Shown here: positions 59,543-64,000 of the stretch, piece by piece
Layout: each line of letters begins with the position of its first letter
Position numbering within the stretch: position 1 is the first letter of the stretch
Source of the DNA: Leisingera sp. NJS204
GTDB taxonomy: Bacteria; Pseudomonadota; Alphaproteobacteria; Rhodobacterales; Rhodobacteraceae
DNA length: 64,000 nucleotides
NCBI RefSeq assembly: GCF_004123675.1
Contig: NZ_CP035417.1
Span: forward strand, 1-64,000
Direction: 5' to 3'
The notes under the pieces: model-generated
Told to the model about the DNA's origin: nothing
Databases searched by the model: none
What the model saw: only the letters and a program-made list of their open reading frames with translations
Position numbers and translations under genes: made by a program

Positions 59543-60796
59543 TCAGCGCAACGCGCGGCCTTTCAGAATCGCGCTATCACCAAATCGCTTGCGGATGGCA
59601 TCGGTGGCGCGTTCAGCCTCGGCCCGCTTGCCGGCCTGCGGATCCAGCAGGTCGCCGGTTTCGTCGGCTTGCGACTCGGGCACGAGCTCAGAGATGCCGC
59701 AGCCCAGCAGCCGGTAGGGTCCTTGGTCACCCGCCTGGTCCAAAAGGTTGCGTGCGGTGCGGTAAATGCGGTCGGCGATCTGGGTGGGGCTGCGCAGTGT
59801 CAACCGCCGGGTCAATGCGGAATGATTGGCGCGTTTCAGTTTGAGAGTGACAACCCGGCCTGCAAGTTCCCGCGCCTTGGCACGGTCGGAAACCTGTTCT
59901 GCAAGCCGCCACAGATGGCCATCCAGAATGTCTATGCTGGCGGTGTCTTCAAAAAACGTGGTTTCTTTGGAAATTGATTTAACGGGGGCATTGGCCGAAA
60001 CCCGGCGCCGGTCCTGGCCGCGGGCCAGGTGCCAGAGCCGGTCCCCCATGGAGCCGAAGCGGCTGTGCAGGGCCTCGCGGTCCCAACGCAAAAGGTCCGA
60101 GAATGTGCGGATGCCCGCCTTTTCCAGACTTGCCTGGGCGGCGGGGCCGATGCCCCAAATCAGCCGCACCGGTTTTTCGCGCAGGAAATCACCGGTTTCT
60201 GCCTTGCCAATCACCGAGAACCCGCGCGGTTTGTCGAGGTCGGAAGCAACTTTGGCCAGAAACTTATTATGTGACAGGCCGATGGAGCCGGTGACGCCCA
60301 ATTCGTCCTTCATCCGTTTGACCAGCCGGGCCAGCATCACGGCGGGCGGCGCACCGTGCAGTTTTTCGGTGCCGCTGAGGTCCATGAAGGCTTCATCCAG
60401 CGACAGCGGCTCCACCTCCGGGGTGAGCTCGTTCATCATCTTGCGGATTTCGCGGCTGACCTCGACGTAGACGCTCATCCGCGGTTTGATGAACACCGCA
60501 TCGGGGCAAAGTTTCAAGGCCTGGAACGTTGGCATGGCCGAGCGCACTCCGCGGATGCGGGCGACGTAGCAGGCGGTGGAGACCACACCGCGTTTGCCGC
60601 CCCCGATGATCACCGGCTTGGCGGCCAGTTCTGGATTGTCGCGCTTTTCGACGCTAGCATAAAAGGCATCGCAGTCCATATGGGCGATGGTGAGGGAAAA
60701 CAGCTCTGCATGCGCCTTGATCCGCGGGCTGCCGCAATGCGGACAGCGCCGGGCGGCGGGGGTTTCTTTCAGACAGTCTCGGCAAAGGGCATACAT
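59543..60796 (-). CDS. dinB: DNA polymerase IV (DinB) with N-terminal zinc ribbon
   Basis: Y-family translesion polymerase of 417 residues. Catalytic blocks are IAHMDCDAFYASVEKRDNPEL (first Asp), GGGKRGVVSTACYVARIRGVRSAMP and PLSLDEAFMDLSGTEKL (Asp-Glu pair); the little-finger region is in the C-terminal half. Before the polymerase core are about 35 residues with Cys 5, 8, 18 and 21 (LCRDCLKETPAARRCPHCG), which look like a zinc ribbon; this extension is known in alphaproteobacterial DinB. It is divergent from a decayed Nudix hydrolase gene. Confidence 0.93.
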   Translation of the reverse strand: MYALCRDCLKETPAARRCPHCGSPRIKAHAELFSLTIAHMDCDAFYASVEKRDNPELAAKPVIIGGGKRGVVSTACYVARIRGVRSAMPTFQALKLCPDAVFIKPRMSVYVEVSREIRKMMNELTPEVEPLSLDEAFMDLSGTEKLHGAPPAVMLARLVKRMKDELGVTGSIGLSHNKFLAKVASDLDKPRGFSVIGKAETGDFLREKPVRLIWGIGPAAQASLEKAGIRTFSDLLRWDREALHSRFGSMGDRLWHLARGQDRRRVSANAPVKSISKETTFFEDTASIDILDGHLWRLAEQVSDRAKARELAGRVVTLKLKRANHSALTRRLTLRSPTQIADRIYRTARNLLDQAGDQGPYRLLGCGISELVPESQADETGDLLDPQAGKRAEAERATDAIRKRFGDSAILKGRALR

Positions 60797-60887
60797 GGCG
60801 GGGCAAGTGGCTGAATGACTGGAACGGCAAGTCTAGCTTGCGGCGGAAGGCTTGTCTTTAGCGTGGCGGGGCGCCAAGCGACAGATC

Positions 60888-61258
60888 ATGGCACTAGGGC
60901 GAGAAAATTTTTCCGGCGCGAATGTGGCCTTGTTTCTGGGCCGGGAGCTGCGTGTCATCCTGCGTGATGACACGCCGGATATTCCACGCCCTGGGCACTG
61001 AGACCTGCCGGGCGGCAGTCGCGAGAGGAAGGAACGTCCCGAAGTATACACGCTGCGGAAGACCCGGGAAGAATTTGGCCTAGTGCTGCAGCCGGGCAGG
61101 TGAAGTTCGAAGGTGAAGGGCAGGGATGGGCGCTGATGCCGCCGGATATCTGCTGCGGGCACTCTTTGGCGGTGCCGCATCTTGCCGGACGGCTAAGGCG
61201 CTGCCTTGCGGAGTGGGCGGTCTGCATGAGGCTGAAAGAAAGATCCCCCGCTAACTAG
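60888..61258 (+). pseudogene. Decayed Nudix hydrolase gene
   Basis: From ATG 60888 the reading frame gives ANVALFLGRELRVILRDDTP and DIPRPGH, then TGA at 60999 exactly where Nudix relatives have Trp (GHWDLPGG). The same frame continues DLPGGSRERKERPEVYTLRK and TREEFGLVLQPGR to a second TGA at 61101; this is a Nudix box in which the first Glu of R-E-x-x-E-E is Lys. The C-terminal part resumes in another frame at 61106 (FEGEGQGWALMPPD ... VPHLAGRLRRCLAEW) to TAG 61258, with about 25 middle residues missing. A stop, a frameshift, a deletion and a lost catalytic residue all indicate a dead gene. Confidence 0.8.
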
Positions 61259-61268
61259 CGGGGGGAGG
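61247..61268 (-). terminator. Stem-loop at the end of the Nudix remnant
   Basis: CCCCCGCT-AACT-AGCGGGGG is a strong 8-bp stem. On the minus strand it is followed by ATCTTTCTTTC, so it could end a minus-strand transcript coming from pyrF or from an unannotated RNA in 61270-61598. Confidence 0.5.
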
Positions 61269-61598
61269 TGACGGGTCTCAGGAAGAAAAGCCCGTCTGGG
61301 GAGTGTCTCAAGTCCTAGAATCGCTCAGTCGGCGGTAATTCGCAAAGTCCACGGCAGCGGGCAGAGTTTGCGGAGCTGTGTGGTGTGCTTTTGAAGGCAC
61401 AGGGCAATTTGGCGCAGATTTTGCCACTCTCGGCGGATTTCTCAGTGAAATGAAGTGTTTGACGTGGCGTCACTATACTTATGAACCATGGCTCCCACTG
61501 GCGGATTGTGCATAGAGCAAAAGATTTATTTCTGCCTAATTTTTGGGCAAGAAGGCGCCTGCACTGCGCGCAGCGCAGGCAGCCTGTGCTTCTCGGTA
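61259..61598. other. 340-base non-coding stretch between the Nudix remnant and pyrF
   Basis: No gene recognised. It contains TGACG-TGG-CGTCA (61460-61472) directly followed by TATACT (61474-61479), which looks like an operator next to a -10 box, and a GC-rich hairpin GCCTGC...GCAGGC at 61557-61580 just past the pyrF stop. Base composition is less GC-rich than the flanks. A small RNA cannot be excluded. Confidence 0.4.
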
Positions 61599-62315
61599 TT
61601 AATCCTGCACGCCGGCCAGCTCAGTCAGGATGGCTTCAGCCGCGGCGCGGGGGCTGTTTGCCTGCCAGATTGGACGGCCAACAACGATATGGTCGGCACC
61701 GTCAGCAATAGCGCTCGCAGGTGTCGCGACCCGTTTTTGATCGCCGAGGTCGGCACCGGCAGGGCGGACGCCGGGGGTGACGATCAGCTTGCCTTCGGCT
61801 TCGGGCAGGGCACGGATCAGGGCCGCTTCCTGCGGGCTGGCGATAACCCCGTCGGCGCCGGCGGCAAAGGCATTGCCTGCGCGTTCCAGTACCAGATCCT
61901 GCACTGCACCCTCTTTGATCAGAGCGCCGTCCAGGTCCTGGCGGTCCAGTGAGGTGAGGATGGTGACGGCGAGGATCTTGAGGTCTTTGCCGGCAGCGCC
62001 TTCCTTGGCCGCCTGCACAACGTAAGGGTCGCCATGCACGGTGAGGAAGTCGAGATCGAACTGGGCCAGGCCGCGCACCGCATTTTCCACGGTGGCGCCG
62101 ATGTCGAACAGTTTCATGTCGAGGAAAATACGCTTGCCGTGCTCTTGCTTCAGCTCATTTGCCAGCGCCAGCCCGCCGCCGGTCAGCATACCTAGGCCGA
62201 TCTTGTAGAAGGAGACCGCATCTCCCAGCTGTTCGGCCAGCTTCAGGCCATTCAGCGCGTCGGGGACATCCATGGCAACAATCAGACGGTCGTCGGCGCG
62301 CGGGGGGTGGGTCAT
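61599..62315 (-). CDS. pyrF: Orotidine 5'-phosphate decarboxylase
   Basis: Last enzyme of UMP synthesis, 238 residues. It contains RLIVAMDVPDALNGLKLAEQLG, the catalytic Lys/Asp motif RIFLDMKLFDIGATVENAV near residue 65, FLTVHGDP, and the phosphate-binding VTPGVRPAG and GADHIVVGRPIW. ATG 62315 (MTHPPRADDRLIVAMD) is used rather than the longer start at 62387. It stands alone on the minus strand, divergent from clpB. Confidence 0.96.
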   Translation of the reverse strand: MTHPPRADDRLIVAMDVPDALNGLKLAEQLGDAVSFYKIGLGMLTGGGLALANELKQEHGKRIFLDMKLFDIGATVENAVRGLAQFDLDFLTVHGDPYVVQAAKEGAAGKDLKILAVTILTSLDRQDLDGALIKEGAVQDLVLERAGNAFAAGADGVIASPQEAALIRALPEAEGKLIVTPGVRPAGADLGDQKRVATPASAIADGADHIVVGRPIWQANSPRAAAEAILTELAGVQD

Positions 62316-62545
62316 GGGGCGGTCCTTACTCTTGGCGGATTTGGCGTGAAACTGGCGTTTCATACGCAAGGGGCTTCGGTTGGGCAAGGTGCAGACGGGG
62401 CTCCCGCAACTGAAGCTGCCCCCGTGCGGGGACAGATTACAGTTTTGGGCCCGGCGCCGCGTCGCCGCGGCGCGGTCGCTCCTGTGGCGGCCAGGCGAAG
62501 TTGACGCAGGTCAGGGATTTGCTCATCTTTTCGGTGTTTAATGAT

Positions 62546-62574
62546 CTTGAAGCGGCTGGTTTGCTTCCCACATT
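62546..62574 (+). promoter_or_regulatory. Heat-shock sigma-32 (RpoH)-type promoter of clpB
   Basis: CTTGAA at 62546-62551 and CCCACATT at 62567-62574, 15 bases apart, match the RpoH pattern CTTGAA ... CCCCATNT. The element lies about 80 bases upstream of clpB, a classic heat-shock gene, which supports the call. Confidence 0.7.
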
Positions 62575-62651
62575 GAACCTTGAGGCCCGGACAGGGGCGT
62601 GCCGCAGGGCGGGCGCTGCCAAACATCGGGCGCTTGATAAAGGAGAGCAAG

Positions 62652-64000
62652 ATGGACTTGAACAAGTTCACTGAGCGTGCACGCGGTTTCGTGCAGGCGG
62701 CGCAGACGATTGCGATGCGCGAGGGGCACCAGCGGCTGGTGCCGGAGCACATTCTGAAAGCGTTGATGGATGATGATCAGGAGCTGGCGAGCAACCTGAT
62801 CTCCCGCGCGGGCGGCGCACCGGCGCGCGTGGTTGACGCTGTCGAGGCTGCTGTCGCCAAGCAGGCGAAGGTAAGCGGAGATGCGGCGCAGATCTATTTG
62901 GACGGCCAGACTGCCAAGGTGCTGGACGAGGCTGCCAAGATTGCCGGGAAGGCAGGCGACAGCTTTGTGCCGGTTGAGCGGCTGCTGATGGCGCTGTGCT
63001 TGGTGAAGTCCAAGGCGAAGGACGCCCTGGAAGCCGGTGCCGTCTCTGCGCAGAAGCTGAATGAGGCGATCAATGACATCCGCAAAGGACGCACCGCTGA
63101 CTCAGCCACTGCTGAGGAAGGCTATGATGCGCTGAAGAAATACGCCCGTGACCTGACCGAGGCGGCGCGGGAGGGAAAGATCGACCCGATCATCGGGCGG
63201 GATGAGGAGATCCGCCGCTCGATGCAGGTGCTGTCGCGCCGGACCAAGAACAATCCGGTGCTGATCGGTGAGCCGGGCGTGGGTAAGACCGCGATTGCCG
63301 AGGGCATGGCGCTGCGCATCATCAACGGCGATGTGCCGGAGTCTTTGCGTGACAAGAAGCTGCTGTCGCTGGATATGGGCGCGTTGATTGCCGGTGCGAA
63401 GTACCGCGGCGAGTTTGAGGAGCGCCTGAAGGCGGTGCTGACAGAAGTGACCGAAGCCGCGGGTGAGATCATTCTGTTCATCGACGAGATGCACACGCTG
63501 GTCGGCGCCGGCAAATCCGACGGCGCGATGGATGCCGCCAATCTGATCAAGCCCGCCCTTGCGCGCGGCGAGCTGCACTGCGTTGGCGCGACCACGCTGG
63601 ATGAATACCGCAAATATGTGGAGAAGGACGCGGCGCTGGCCCGCCGGTTCCAGCCGGTAATGGTGACCGAGCCGACGGTGGAGGACACGGTTTCGATTCT
63701 GCGCGGCATCAAGGAGAAGTATGAGCTGCACCACGGGGTGCGGATTGCCGATGCGGCCTTGGTTGCGGCGGCGACATTGTCGAACCGCTACATCACCGAC
63801 CGCTTTTTGCCGGACAAGGCCATCGACCTGATGGACGAGGCCGCCAGCCGCTTGCGCATGCAGGTGGATTCCAAGCCCGAAGAATTGGATGCGCTGGACC
63901 GGCAGATCCTGCAGATGCAGATCGAGGAAGAGGCGCTGAAGCTTGAGGACGACGCGGCCTCCAAGGACCGGTTAACGACGCTGCAGAAGGAACTGTCGGA
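62652..64000 (+). CDS. clpB: ATP-dependent chaperone ClpB (5' part; runs off the window)
   Basis: Hsp100 disaggregase working with DnaK. The visible 449 codons cover the N-terminal substrate domain ([34 protein letters not shown]), nucleotide-binding domain 1 with Walker [20 protein letters not shown] near residue 203, [17 protein letters not shown], Walker [16 protein letters not shown] and [10 protein letters not shown], and the start of the coiled-coil M domain ([19 protein letters not shown]). AAAGGAGAGCAAG gives a strong ribosome binding site. The stop codon and second ATPase domain lie beyond base 64000. Confidence 0.97.
   Translation, partial: MDLNKFTERARGFVQAAQTIAMREGHQRLVPEHILKALMDDDQELASNLISRAGGAPARVVDAVEAAVAKQAKVSGDAAQIYLDGQTAKVLDEAAKIAGKAGDSFVPVERLLMALCLVKSKAKDALEAGAVSAQKLNEAINDIRKGRTADSATAEEGYDALKKYARDLTEAAREGKIDPIIGRDEEIRRSMQVLSRRTKNNPVLIGEPGVGKTAIAEGMALRIINGDVPESLRDKKLLSLDMGALIAGAKYRGEFEERLKAVLTEVTEAAGEIILFIDEMHTLVGAGKSDGAMDAANLIKPALARGELHCVGATTLDEYRKYVEKDAALARRFQPVMVTEPTVEDTVSILRGIKEKYELHHGVRIADAALVAAATLSNRYITDRFLPDKAIDLMDEAASRLRMQVDSKPEELDALDRQILQMQIEEEALKLEDDAASKDRLTTLQKELS

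Noticed and set aside
62437-62526. A 29-codon minus-strand frame (MSKSLTCVNFAWPPQERPRR...) between pyrF and clpB.
   Set aside because: Codon use is plausible but there is no ribosome binding site and no known family, and it overlaps GC hairpins; support is too thin to call a gene, though a conservation check would be worthwhile.

Overview
The window looks like an ordinary chromosomal segment of a high-GC alphaproteobacterium, most likely a marine Rhodobacteraceae (Roseobacter group: Ruegeria/Phaeobacter/Leisingera-like). The inference rests on gene content: a DUF3035/BamF-type lipoprotein, a DUF1674 (SDHAF4-like) protein, a cytosolic heparinase II/III-like gene between rsmB and purH, a tandem-domain ALDH16, acetaldehyde-producing deoC, many RTX-type repeats in one protein, and alphaproteobacterial L36 and DinB variants. 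No prophage, CRISPR array, intact insertion sequence, integron or rRNA operon was seen. The window begins exactly at dnaA and ends inside clpB.

Layout. 1-10.8 kb: dnaA, rarD, a phosphodiester glycosidase-like gene overlapping rbfA, dapB, a DUF1674 protein, rsmB, heparinase-like, purH, lspA, and a BamF-like lipoprotein. 10.9-18.2 kb: a pair of overlapping M16 peptidases (one with the zinc motif, one without), pnp, a GT2 glycosyltransferase and an RgpF-like protein. 18.2-24.2 kb: 1-Cys peroxiredoxin, an aldehyde dehydrogenase, the azlCD exporter divergent from an XRE-cupin regulator, an RluA-type pseudouridine synthase and truB. 24.2-28.9 kb: mutL, rmuC and a membrane class III cyclase on the minus strand. 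29-32.5 kb: deoC plus ALDH16 (deoxyribose breakdown). 32.6-35.7 kb: rpsO, an RTX protein, DUF1643, a decayed IS481-type transposase and DUF3775. 35.7-40.9 kb: a four-gene minus-strand set with two separate saccharopine enzymes, GST and a histidine phosphatase; then a carbamoylase-type hydrolase and a free-standing WGR protein. 41.1-43.7 kb: a soluble hybrid histidine kinase overlapping its OmpR-type regulator.

44.1-53.8 kb is the most cohesive module: an acyl-CoA synthetase, a complete branched-chain-amino-acid-type ABC importer (two ATPases, two permeases, binding protein), and a PaaK-like protein whose ATP P-loop is degenerate, with three small uncharacterised genes interleaved. I infer import of a carboxylic acid coupled to CoA activation. 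53.9-57.9 kb: an iron-type ABC permease and binding protein, pointing at each other around a COG0523 GTPase, with no ATPase gene; both promoters carry a GACT-N5-AGTC operator. 58-64 kb: rpmJ, tRNA-Val(GAC), N-formylglutamate amidohydrolase, dinB, a decayed Nudix hydrolase, pyrF, and clpB behind a heat-shock-type promoter.

The strongest new observations are the two decayed genes (IS481 transposase and Nudix hydrolase), the shared operator of the split iron transporter, the CoA-ligase/ABC module with its degenerate ligase and embedded small genes, and several palindromic operator candidates (azlC, deoC, aldehyde dehydrogenase). I did not find an unmistakably new defence or mobile system.
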